This document shows, in pieces, positions 1 through 9,927 of a stretch of 64,000 nucleotides of DNA (the stretch's first letter is position 1; each line of letters begins with the position of its first letter). The position numbers were made by a program, and so were the translations under genes. This DNA is from Echria macrotheca (taxonomy: Eukaryota > Ascomycota > Sordariomycetes > Sordariales > Schizotheciaceae), in assembly GCA_030411725.1 (NCBI GenBank), contig MU839839.1, positions 124,001 to 188,000 on the forward strand, written 5' to 3'. Under the pieces are notes generated by a model. The model was given only the letters and a program-made list of their open reading frames with translations, was not told where the DNA came from and searched no databases.

Positions 1-1625
1 ATGAGATTACATCGCCATTGCTCCGGGTCGGGTCCGCGGCCACCGGTTTCTGTCCTTCTTATTGATTATATTTAGCGTCCAGGATCGGAATTTTGAAGTT
101 GCATCTCTGAGTGCCAAAGGTTGGGTAGTCACGTGTCATTGCTGTCCAGACTGCAAGCCTCATCCACGTGTGTGTCGATGTTGTTCAGGTTTAATAGACA
201 TGATAAAATGAGGGCTGTTAGAGCTTGAGATTCCTAGGTCCTGTCCATGCCATCAAGTATCCAGGCCTCTCTCTTCATGCGAATATTATGAACAGTGTAG
301 GTACTCTTCAGATCTATCCCAAAATCGGGCAAGAACTGAACATTCATCTGGGAACAATTATTTGGTTTGAAGGGAAAAATCGCCGAGGTTATCATGGCCG
401 ATATAGATCACACTACGGGAGTGTTTTATCCCCTATGCAATGGTCCCGTCCCTTTGAAGGTACCGACGAAGCCGAGGGACGGACCCGCCATCACCACCCA
501 CCTCATCTCAAGCTGGTCACAAATCCGACGAAAACGAACAGACGAGGCATTTTGAAACATTGGTCGCGCTCAAAATTCCTAAGTATTTCGTATCCTCCAG
601 AAAGTTTTGCATGGGATGGGGATGGGGCCAAGTAGGTAACATGGATATGGATGGTGAAACTCGGCCCCCTTTCGCTGGTGTTTTGCAACCTGGGTTTTTA
701 TTTCCCATGTTTTAAGGTTCAGGATTCCGATACAACCACTCACCCACTCACCACCCGCCCCAAAAAATCCCAGCATGGACGCCTCCCTGTCCTCTGATGA
801 GAACTTTAGGTCCGTGCCTTTTACGTTCCAAGCATCGACTCACTCATCCTTCATCCTCCGGCACTTCTCCCAGATCAGACCAGGGAGGGGGGTTCACAAG
901 CACGCAGGCAGGCGGCACAGAAACACACGACGTTGAATGAACATGTTTTGATATTCTTGGTATTATTTCCCATCACTACCATCAACCACTAACCAATCGA
1001 AGGGTTGTGTTGTAGTATACAAGGCGTCTCGCGTGCCCTGTCTGTCTGTCTGTCATCGTCAGACTCGTCGTCCCATCCATCTCTGTGTGTATCATTCCTT
1101 CCTCCCATCAAGGTCCACCACCACCACCATTGCAGCAGACCTCTTCCTTCTTTCCCCTCTCTCTGCCTCTCTCGCCTCCCGTCTTTATGAAAAGTAAAAT
1201 GACAATGCTGCTGAGAAACCCTGCTGCTGGAAAAGTATATTCTCTTCTCCGTTATGTATAAAAAAATGTATAGGAAAAAAAAGATAAAAAAAACAATTCG
1301 TCCCGTCTCTTCCCCCCCTTCTCTGAGTTTTGATCCGCTGGTACTGTGGCTGTGGTGTGATTCATCGTTTTCACCCCTTCCGTGCGTCCCCCAATAACAT
1401 GAGTGCACACAGAAAAGAGTCTCGGTCTGATGCCCTATATTTCAAAACATTGACGCCCGCAGCGGTGTGTGTTTTTTGTACATGGTTGTGATATACCAGA
1501 GTTAGGGCGTTTGTGTATAGGGGTGGTGAGAACCGGGTATATAGAACATCATTTGTGTGTTGTTGAATCCACAGATCCCCCCAGACCTAGGGAAAAAAAA
1601 AGATTTCCATGTCTCCCTTTTGGGA
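1..1625. other. Gene-free left edge, probable 3' flank
   Basis: I see no convincing coding region. Open frames up to 139 codons exist on both strands, but they overlap each other, lack splice-extended partners and contain low-complexity runs. The right part (about 1190-1625) probably contains the 3' UTR of the minus-strand gene that ends at 1626. A-rich runs at about 1260-1295 could act as downstream elements on that strand, but this is only inference. Confidence 0.5.
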
Positions 1626-2198
1626 TTAGACACGGCCCGTCCGGTTACCGCGTTGCGGCAGCGTCCACGGTGTAGCGCAGATCATCTGTTATTCCCCAGT
1701 TAGTCCCAAATATAATGTAATTCATCATCAATCAGGAAAAAAACAAACCTCTCCTTCGCTATAAGCCCAAAAGTACACGCCGAGACCAATGACCTGGTAG
1801 ATAGCCGCATTGGTCCCCTGGTAGATGAGCGCGGCGGCGAGGGCGGTAAGCGGCAAGAAGGCAAGACGGGCCTCGAGGCTGCGGTGGATGCTCGTCCCGG
1901 CGATGAAGCCGAGGGGCCACTCCCATGCGAGGAGGATCAGGCCAAAGATGAGGTTGATGGTCTGTAATATCGGCGCTGGTCGGACGGCCACGTCCAGGGT
2001 TTTGGTGAGGAAATCCCAAAAGATCTTGGGCCAGAAGAAGCCCGAGACTGCGGCGGCGACTTGGTCTGTTTGTTCATATGTTAGTTTCTTCCTTCCCATC
2101 ATATATATATGTCCTCGTCCAAGAAAAAGAAAACACATACAAGTTGCCGCGGCAAGGATGATCAGGCGCGCCCAGTGGTTCTTGATAAGCCTGCCCAT
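1626..2198 (-). CDS. Small four-helix membrane protein, DUF7727-like, three exons
   Basis: Exons read 2198-2141, 2065-1749 and 1685-1626, giving 144 aa. The introns (2140-2066, 75 nt; 1748-1686, 63 nt) start GTATGT and GTTTGT and end CAG. Exon 1 encodes GRLIKNHWARLIILAAAT, exon 2 continues with a YQVAAAVSGFFWPKIFWDF stretch, and exon 3 restores a C-terminus with ATPWTLPQRGN. The body has about four hydrophobic segments (around residues 8-25, 60-80, 90-108 and 110-125), so it is an integral membrane protein. I recognise it as the kind of short fungal protein grouped as DUF7727. That family name is from memory and no function is known to me. Unspliced reading gives a 156-codon frame that keeps intron 1 and stops in intron 2, so a simple ORF call would have the wrong C-terminus. 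Confidence 0.8.
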
Positions 2199-5100
2199 GG
2201 CGTCTGATTACAAAGTCGTCGTCGTGAGGACCTTCGGTGTGTGTGCTTTCCTTGCTCGTGCTCGGTTCGGGTTTTCCCACACAAAACAATCCGTCCTTCT
2301 TCCTCTTTGCTCCTTAGATTCCCAACTTCTCTTGCCGTGTGTGTTGTCGACCACACGCCTGATTAGACTCTTCAATATCGGCTACCGGAACCCAGCAACT
2401 ACTCCTGGCATGGATATATATCTCTCCACAGAAAGGCGAGGGGCGAAAAAATATGGTACAGGTCGAAAGGAAGGACGAAGTTGTGTGTATAAAATCCGGA
2501 CCAGCGGTTGATGTTGTTGCAAAACGACAGCAAAGGCAAGAAACAAAAAAGGCAAGGCAGACGCCGATATGAAAGAAGGCTATCGACGACCGGAAGTGCT
2601 GCACAGCGCCTGGCGGAGTGAGAAGAAAGGAAGGTGAGAGGAAGGGAGATCCCAAGAATTAGAATCGGCCGACGGACCTGCCGTAGACTAATATTGGGCT
2701 TGTCCCCCCTTCACACACGTTTCGGCGGACGGGGTAGAGGATGGGATGGAACACGGCGGGGGGGCTCTGCCCCGAACCGGGAGCGGGCCGGGGGGGAGAG
2801 GAGGGCGAGAGAAGAAGCTTCGGGTTGTGTATCAGAGGCCGCTGGGGTGTTGTGTCGGATGTTTCTGTCCTTGTTGATGCTATGGGCGCAGTAGCCCGTC
2901 TGAGATCCACCTTCTACTGATCCGATCTAGGACGATGGCGGGCATCCACGCGACATGCGATGGGTTGTTCTGGGGAGAGGTAGACTAGAGTGGTGTTCGC
3001 ATTGAAGTCGGGGCGGAGATCAGACAGGTTCGTCGGCGGCCAAGGGGGAGATGGTGTTTGACATGGACGGAGCAGAGGGACGTTGTGCCTGATCGTCACA
3101 GATCCGGGACCATGTGGGTTTAAGAAGCGACAGGGAGGCTACGACGAAGCGCATCTGCAGACCTGTCGGCTGCGATGGGGCTATGTGACGGGCATGGGTA
3201 AGCCATGGGTTGGCCCATCGGCGGGGACAGACTCTCTCATCCCGGGGGAGGGGGAGGGGGGTGTGTGTGTGGGTGGGTGGGCGGCGTCTCAACGACAGCG
3301 GAATCGTGTGTGTGCCAGCCACGCGCCACGACCGCCCTTCGGTTTCCCTTCCAGGCGCTACCAGCCAGTGCCCGTCCTACCTTCTTGGCCAATTCAGCGT
3401 CTTGCCATCTAACGGCTAGGCAAACCGCCGAGGGCGCTTGTTCCTGTGCAACTGGCCGGATCGACAAGCGGAATCCCCATCTCCAGAGCCTCTTTCTCGG
3501 TGCTCGTTCGCCATTCTTCCAGAGATGACATTGCCAATCAGACAGAGCATGGTTGTAGGTATTCTTAGCAGTGCTAATCGATGCCCGCCGCTGCACACGG
3601 CCAGATCAAGCCAAGTATTGGAAGGTCTGGGGGCGCGAGTCCCCGCTGGTCGACGCTGGTCGACGAGGCAAATCGGGCACTGGCTGTGGGCCGTCTCTGC
3701 GTCTGCTGGTGATTGGCGTAGCGTGGGCGGTTAGAGCATGGTCGCCAGCCAATCACCGCTGTACCCGCTTCTGCTCTGCAGGAGCGACCAGGACCCCTGG
3801 CAGATGGCCCCGCAGACAAGGGTTTTGTATCGATCCTGTAACCCCTCCGCGCTTCACCAGTGTCGAGTGACAACCGAGGGTCATCCGACCATCGCTTTTG
3901 CATCTTGCCAGCCACGGCCGACGAACCGTCCTGTTCCCGCAAAGCAGCGAGACATTCTGCGCAGATTCCAAGAGGGCCGACGTGGCGGTCGAGCTACATG
4001 CAGCACTACTGCTGGTCGGTGGCATCGAAAAGCCCGTATTTGGTGTCCCATGTCGTTCGTCAACCCCGTCTCGCGATATCTCTTCGAGACGATAAAGAAC
4101 AGGTTTATTTCGCTGCGTTGTTTCCGTCGCAGGTCTCCGGCAAACTCTCCCTCAAGTGCCCTGCCCAGCCAAGTCTGCGACAGTCGATCAGGAGAACCCC
4201 TCGCGTACGTGGTGTTGGCGAGGAGATGCTGAAGCAGAAGCCGTTTGAGGGAGATGGGGCCACAAGATTGCTATGCTGAGCTCGGACCAATTCTGTAGCA
4301 CTGTTCGCAAGTGCTGCTTGGCCCGTGCAGCCCCGCCTCGTGCGTGTAACTCGACGACCTTCCCTTCAAGCACGCCGCTTCCTCCCGCCCCCAAACCTCG
4401 GCAGCTGCTTTCGCAGTACCAAGCCGAGCAATGTCTGGAAATATACAACGCTATCGACCGTCACTGTGATGGCGCGGCGCAGTAACTCGATCTAGGTTGC
4501 TGGGGTAGTCGTCCACTTTTGAGGTCTGATATCAGCATCGGACAAACCGCTCAGTTTTTATTTCTGCAGTGATCGTTGGACACAGAGATCTCCGCCGACA
4601 GGATCATCAAGGTTGCTCGCACAGCAGATCTTCACCTATCGAAACAGCGAGAGGCCTGCGTTAGTGGCGTGGCTGTTGGCGGGAAGAGTCGATTAGCGCG
4701 GCGGCGGCTGCGGCTGCGACAGCGGCTTCGACCGGGAAAGATTTGGAAGGGAGAGAATGCACTCAATTTGCGTCGATATTATCCGGACCTAGTTTCCCAG
4801 CCCCGTCCCGTCCGTCGCCGTCGTGCATTTGGCCATCTGGACTTTCCCAGCGTGGAGAAGAGACGAGTTGCAGATTGAGGTTGCAATTATCCAGGATCAC
4901 GCTTGTCACGGCAAACCGGCGGCTGGACAACAGGCTCGAATGGCTTCGCTTGGGCGTGCCGTGGCTCGCGAGCTACATCTCGGCCAATCGCAAACCGCCC
5001 TTTTGCACCTAGCCGAGCCCTCGTCGTCCCCGCGACCGCCATTCCACTACGATCTCCTTTGCATAGGTGATGGGTTCTGCATGTCAGATTGGCCCCAATC

Positions 5101-6327
5101 ACGGCTTGCACCTTTCGATCGTTGCAGTGGCTATTCGCCTGATCCACCGCTTCGTCGCTAGTTTATTATACTATCTGGCCACCTGCTGTTCTTCATCCCG
5201 AATCTGGTCAAGAATTGCATTGAGTCTCCATCCTCGTCGGTGACTGCAAGTCTAACCGGCTTGTCATGACACCACATTTACGGGAAACTAATGCCCAACG
5301 CTAGCTATCCCGAGTCACACCTTGAGAGCGGTCACGGCATGATGCCAATGCTCGGGGGCCAACTCAGGAACGATAACGAACTTGGCGATTTGTGATATCT
5401 CACCGGCAGGCAACTCACAACCTTCGGTAGAGACTCAACGCCTCGATATGACCGCGAGACAGCGTCCACGCCACATTGCGCCGCTTCTTCCATCTGCCGG
5501 CCGATGGATCAACAAAGTAACCCCCAACTCTACCGGACACTACTCCACCATCTCGGACACTTGACTGCTGTGCCTCGAGCTGAGGTGAGCCTCAACGTCA
5601 CGAAGGAAAAGACCTGAAACATGGTTGTCCGGACCGCATCGTGACGGATAGTGTAGTGTAGTGTACACCATGTTGCCAGCATACGTTTTGGGGGTTCCAT
5701 CCACGAGTTCCAATCCCAAGGTAAACTCCACGAACTGCTCTCCAGCCAATGAGCTTTTTTCTTCTCTGTAGATGTGATGTGACGGTCCCGGATAGTTACC
5801 CTGCAGCTAGTGACAACCAACTCGGCGGCTTACTAGCTTCGCCGTCACATACGCTTTGGGTTTTGGGGACAGACGAAAAGTCCATCACCTTTCGCACCAC
5901 TGATGAATTGGCCATGGAACAACCATGTCGCGGCTGTCGGCACGAACTAGTTACTCTCCCATCGAGGAGAAACCCATGATAGAAACCGCAAGCTGCATCC
6001 TCGGACTCTGATTCCCATCAACAGGGCGCTACGCCACCGATGTCGCTCGTTACTGACAGGCTCAGCTGCGGACAACAAGCTCGCCAACTGCATCTGGGCT
6101 GTTTTCTTACATAGCTAGGCAACAGAATCCAGACTTGTGAACCAAGAAACCAAGACTGGAATAACGGACTTGGATCTTGGCCTCTTTGGTCTTGTGTTCA
6201 TTGTGCGCTTTGAAACAGAGGATCCGATATGAACCGCAGCATCGGATCCTCAAACCCCCAAACCGGACCTCGAATCCAAACTCAGCCTTGGGCCGAAGCA
6301 GGAAAAAAAAAAGAGTCATCTTGCGGA

Positions 6328-6347
6328 TGGATGGATGGATGGATGGG
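6328..6347. repeat. GGAT microsatellite
   Basis: Four to five tandem GGAT units lie in the gene-free tract. Adjacent simple repeats (TG then AG at about 6460-6492) mark this as low-complexity sequence. Confidence 0.8.
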
Positions 6348-6460
6348 GGCGAACCAGGCCGGGACGGGACGCGGACGACGGACGGGGGCGGTATTCCGCG
6401 GCACCCACCTCCTCGCCCTCGCCATCATCGCTGAGCAAGAATCTCAAGACACAGAGAGAG

Positions 6461-6492
6461 TGTGTGTGTGTGTGCGAGAGAGAGAGAGAGTG
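6461..6492. repeat. Compound TG/AG microsatellite
   Basis: A run of GT dinucleotides passes directly into a run of GA dinucleotides. Short open frames across it on both strands (poly-SLSL or RERE) are artefacts of the repeat. Confidence 0.85.
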
Positions 6493-6819
6493 AAGGAGTG
6501 TGGATTCGAACCATTGCCGCCGCCGCCGCCTTTTGTCTCGCCAGCGCGGCTGTCGTGCAGAATCTCGTTCCTTTGCCCTGCTTAATCGCCGCCGGCGAGG
6601 GACCATCCATCCACTCATAGCTCAGCAATTTTCACCAACTAGAAACCCATGTGTCTGCATGGCTTGCAGATAGCCCACACCGTCGGGTACCCGGAGCCTT
6701 TGTCAACGAGACAGGGCGCACGATACGGACCAATCGTATTTTTCGTTCCTGGAGAGGAAGGATGGGTGAGTGAGTGAATTGGGATTTAGAAGAAGTGTTG
6801 GTTGTTGAACCCCTTATTT

Positions 6820-6856
6820 TCTCTCTCTCTCTCTCTCTCTCCCTCTCCCCTCTCGC
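6820..6856. repeat. TC microsatellite
   Basis: A pyrimidine tract of about 12 TC units followed by an imperfect CT/CCCT tail. It lies upstream of a CA-rich stretch at about 6895-6935. Confidence 0.85.
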
Positions 6857-7078
6857 AGCGAGAAAGGCTGCCATTCGGATTGGGAATCACATACATCACA
6901 CATCACACAATCCACACCCACACCCACACACTCAGGGAGAGGGGCAGAGAGAGAGAGTCGAACACACCACACCACCGATCCTTCTGCAAGTCACGCAAGC
7001 GGGACGGGATTCCATTCCACTCCAATCAACTACCTACCTATCTTCACGGTCAAGGCACAGAACGATACCAAAGACCAA

Positions 7079-8339
7079 TCACTCCAACACACAATCCTGA
7101 GCCCAGAACGACACAAACCGCGCAGCCTCCTCCCGTCCGACAGCAGCCTCGAGCATAGCACACCCCTCCTGCGAGCTCACCGTCCCCAGCAGCTCTCTGA
7201 AGCTGAACCCGATACTTCCCAACATCTCCGTCGTACGACTCGCAAGCGGCGGGTTAGCCGTGCAAAAAGGCAGTATCTCCGACATTGTATCCAGCTGTTG
7301 CGAAGGACCAGACGTAGTCAACCTCAACAGCGAGGTCATGAACGTCCCCAGCGTAAGCTGCAAGTCCGCCGGCGACGTAAGCGGTATAATCCGCAGGTCG
7401 GACATTCTGCTGCCCATCATTCTGTGTGCATCGAGTACACACAGGTTAGTAACCAAGTAACATACACATGTCGGATGATGATGCCCATGGTGCCTGCCAT
7501 TGGTGATGGGAGGGCGGCAGAAACAGAAATAGAGAGTTATTACTCAATCTGGAGATCCATGTAGGCCTGCATCCCTCCCCTTCCAGCCTCCTCACCAGTC
7601 TCATCATCATCATCCACGAGGAAGATGATGGCTGCGTTCCGGCCCCCGTTGAGGAGGTAGAGGTTCTCGATTCGGCGGACTCTCTCTGCGGAGCCCATGT
7701 CGTCCGGCGTGAGGAGCAGGAAGCGAAACGTGTGGCTCCCTCCTCCTCCTCCCGGCAGCGGCTGCTGGGACATCGTCACGGCTATGTCGTGCGTTCCGAG
7801 GTGGGCTTCTGGATATGCTATGTATCAGCACCGGCTGCCTCTAGGATGTGTGATATTGGCTTCGTGGTGGATGAAGGCAAGACACCTCTCCATTGCGATC
7901 CCGAGCGCAGAAACTGTGCTGCCACTGGCGCCCAGGTCTTTCGCTGTGTTAGACTCGAGCAGAGCATATTCGGCGGGGAGATAGGCAATCCCTCCATCTT
8001 GAAGCAGAGGTCAGAGGTCCCGGCAGTATGTTGATATCGTGTGAGAGGTGATCATCAATGTTCTAGATACAGGGTATCGTCTAAGTTTTTTCTGCTCTTG
8101 CTTTTGCTGAGGGGAGATCCTCTCCCTCTTGCCCGATGTGTATATCCAGCGTCCCTGTTAGGAGTCTCGCTCCTTCCCAACGTACACCTTCGTCCCGCGC
8201 CGCCCTAGAGAGCGTCCATCAGATAACAGACTGTGGAGCTTCTTCCAGGACAATCTAGTCTTTTTGACAGAGTATAATCGTAACCCTGAATCGGTAGAGC
8301 TGGGATATCAGAGGGGAATCGCCGGACCATGTTGGACAT
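7079..8339 (-). CDS. Unrecognised multi-exon protein, 5' part unresolved
   Basis: Coding sequence is clear in the 3' half. One exon encodes SHTFRFLLLTPDDMGSAERV and an RRIENLYLLNGGRNAAII segment. An intron at 7543-7422 (122 nt, GTAATA...CAG) joins it in frame (QI-E-MMGSRMSDL) to a last exon at 7421-7079 that ends FWAQDCVLE. Upstream, the same frame is coding-like over about 7997-7855 (LPAEYALLESNTAKDLG). Between these blocks lies an in-frame TGA at about 7827, with a branch-like GCTGAT and a CCAG just downstream, so an intron is likely, but I found no strong donor in the right phase. A possible first exon begins at ATG 8339 (MSNMVRRFPSDIPALPIQ) and would join by a 287-nt intron ending TTCAAG at 7998. 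I do not recognise the family; no function is proposed. It lies just downstream of the OPA3-like gene on the same strand. The alternative is a gene decayed in its 5' half. Confidence 0.5.
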
Positions 8340-8382
8340 GCACAGTACTATCTTACCGCTTGTCGGATTCGAAGCCCAAAAT

Positions 8383-9095
8383 TCATGCTACGGCGACAGG
8401 CGTCGGCAGCAGAGGCTGCTTCGTCTTCGGATCCTTATATGCCCTCAGTGCCTCCTCGATCCGCTGTAACCTCTCCTGCTGCGCTTTCTCAGCCTCTGCA
8501 AGCGCCTCCTCCTTCTTCTTCATCTCTTCCAGCCTCGCATCCAGCTCCTTGATCCTTTCCAGGTTATGGTCCGGCTTCGTGGCTGACCGCTGATACTCAA
8601 AGATGATCAGGCCAGTCGCGACCAGCAGAATGAAGGCATCGCCGATCACATCGGCAAACAGATCAACCGCCTTGGCCTCAGGTAATGGCCTGAACTTCCG
8701 TCGCCATATACTCGGGGGTGGCTGCTGCGCCGGATGCGACTCTTTTGGCGTCGTCCCGTACTTGGCCCGCAGCTGCTCTTCCCTCTCGATCTGCTCTTTC
8801 GTTTTGACCGTCGGCGTCTCTGCTTTTTCTTTTGCTCGCTGTTCTGCTTCTGGGTTCCGTAACAAGGCAACGGACAGTCGCATGTTGAGCTGGTGTATCA
8901 TCTGGCCATACTTTGCAGCAAACAGACGGAAGCGCTGGTGCTCGTGCGCCTGGTGTTTGATGTGATTCTGGCCCGACAGGTTGTGTCAGCTAAAGGATGG
9001 TCTCTGTAGAGATGGCAGATGTCACAAACCGCGCCATATTTCGACACGTGCCGCACAAAGAGGGCAGCAAGCTTGAAGAGGGGCAATGGGACCAT
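8383..9095 (-). CDS. OPA3-like mitochondrial protein
   Basis: Two exons, 9095-9030 and 8967-8383, with a 62-nt intron (GTTTGT...CCAG) give 216 aa. The spliced N-terminus reads MVPLPLFKLAALFVRHVSKY and then an NHIKHQAHEHQRFR block, the hallmark of the OPA3 family (optic atrophy 3 homologues, mitochondrial membrane-associated). A hydrophobic segment near residues 120-140 (DAFILLVATGLIIFEY) is followed by a charged coiled coil of about 45 residues rich in E, K and A, and a short tail. This matches the fungal OPA3 layout. In animals OPA3 affects mitochondrial membrane form and lipid metabolism; the fungal role is poorly defined. The start is chosen because the family N-terminal motif begins exactly there; an upstream in-frame ATG lies in non-conserved sequence. 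Confidence 0.88.
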
Positions 9096-9927
9096 GGTGC
9101 TATCCCACTCCTCAGTCCATTCAAGGCAGCCCTCAGTGACGACCCCAGGCAGCACTTCCAAGTTAGTTGCTGCAACGCACAGTCGGTTATATATATATCT
9201 TCGAGATAATGACGCAGAAAATGGCTGACGGGATAATTGGCGACGCTGGATTCGATCTTGGAGAGGTGAGGTCTGACGCAGCGTGCATCGTCAAATTCAC
9301 GCCGAGAGGGTCCGCGGGAGCTTACGGCGATAAGCTTCGCAAGACAAGCGTTATCAGGCGGCATGTCCAATCAAATTCCAGAATGCTTTAGGTGCCTGAG
9401 CTTGAAGCTGAAGCCCACTGGAATTCCCAGCCAATCATTTTTGGGACGAACACCTTGTGGGTCGCCCGGTCCGTCGCGGTTGCCTGGGCGACTCAGCCTA
9501 GCACAAACAACGGGATCCCGCGCAATTCTCGGTTCCCGTTCTCAACACACCCCGACGGCACACCTCCAGCCGCCACTTTCAATCTTCTTGATTTGTGGTG
9601 TTGTCGTGTGCCAAAGTGCGTCTGAATTTCCTGCCGCAGATTGTTTGGCAGAGACTTTACCACAAGTTCATCTGGACATTTGCACGCCAACAATTGCATT
9701 CAGTCAAGCAACGCATGTTGCTCGCCATCCAAGCTGTGAGTACTCCACCGACTTGTTTCTTCAAGACCAACCCGGTAGACACAAAGCACATTCAGCGACT
9801 CCATCGCCGGTCCACACCCTGCTCTCTATTCTAACAAGTTCTTCCCAGATCAGACGTTGCCACAGACTCGCTGCCGCTGACCGAGCTCCGGAAGACATTG
9901 CGACTTTCTGGGGAGCCCCCAATCGCA
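9096..9927. other. Divergent intergenic region, OPA3-like / polo kinase
   Basis: Between the minus-strand OPA3-like gene and the plus-strand polo kinase. It must hold both promoters. Open frames here (up to 191 codons) lack recognisable content. A short run of TA repeats lies at about 9188-9197. I identified no TATA box or operator with confidence. Confidence 0.6.

Larger units (their letters stand above)
2199..7078. other. Long gene-free tract with microsatellites
   Basis: Almost 4.9 kb without a gene I can support. The longest open frames (228 codons at 1825-2511, antisense to the preceding gene; 164 codons at 3738-4232) have no recognisable domain, and frames on the other strand overlap them. 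The first few hundred bases hold the promoter of the membrane protein at 1626-2198. From about 6330 the tract is rich in simple repeats (GGAT, TG, AG, TC and CA types). A long non-coding transcript or very degraded repeat cannot be excluded from sequence alone. Confidence 0.5.

Noticed and set aside
6470..6525. Possible tRNA on the minus strand because of GGTTCGAATCC
   Set aside because: No acceptor, D or anticodon stems can be formed upstream; it is an isolated T-loop-like string.
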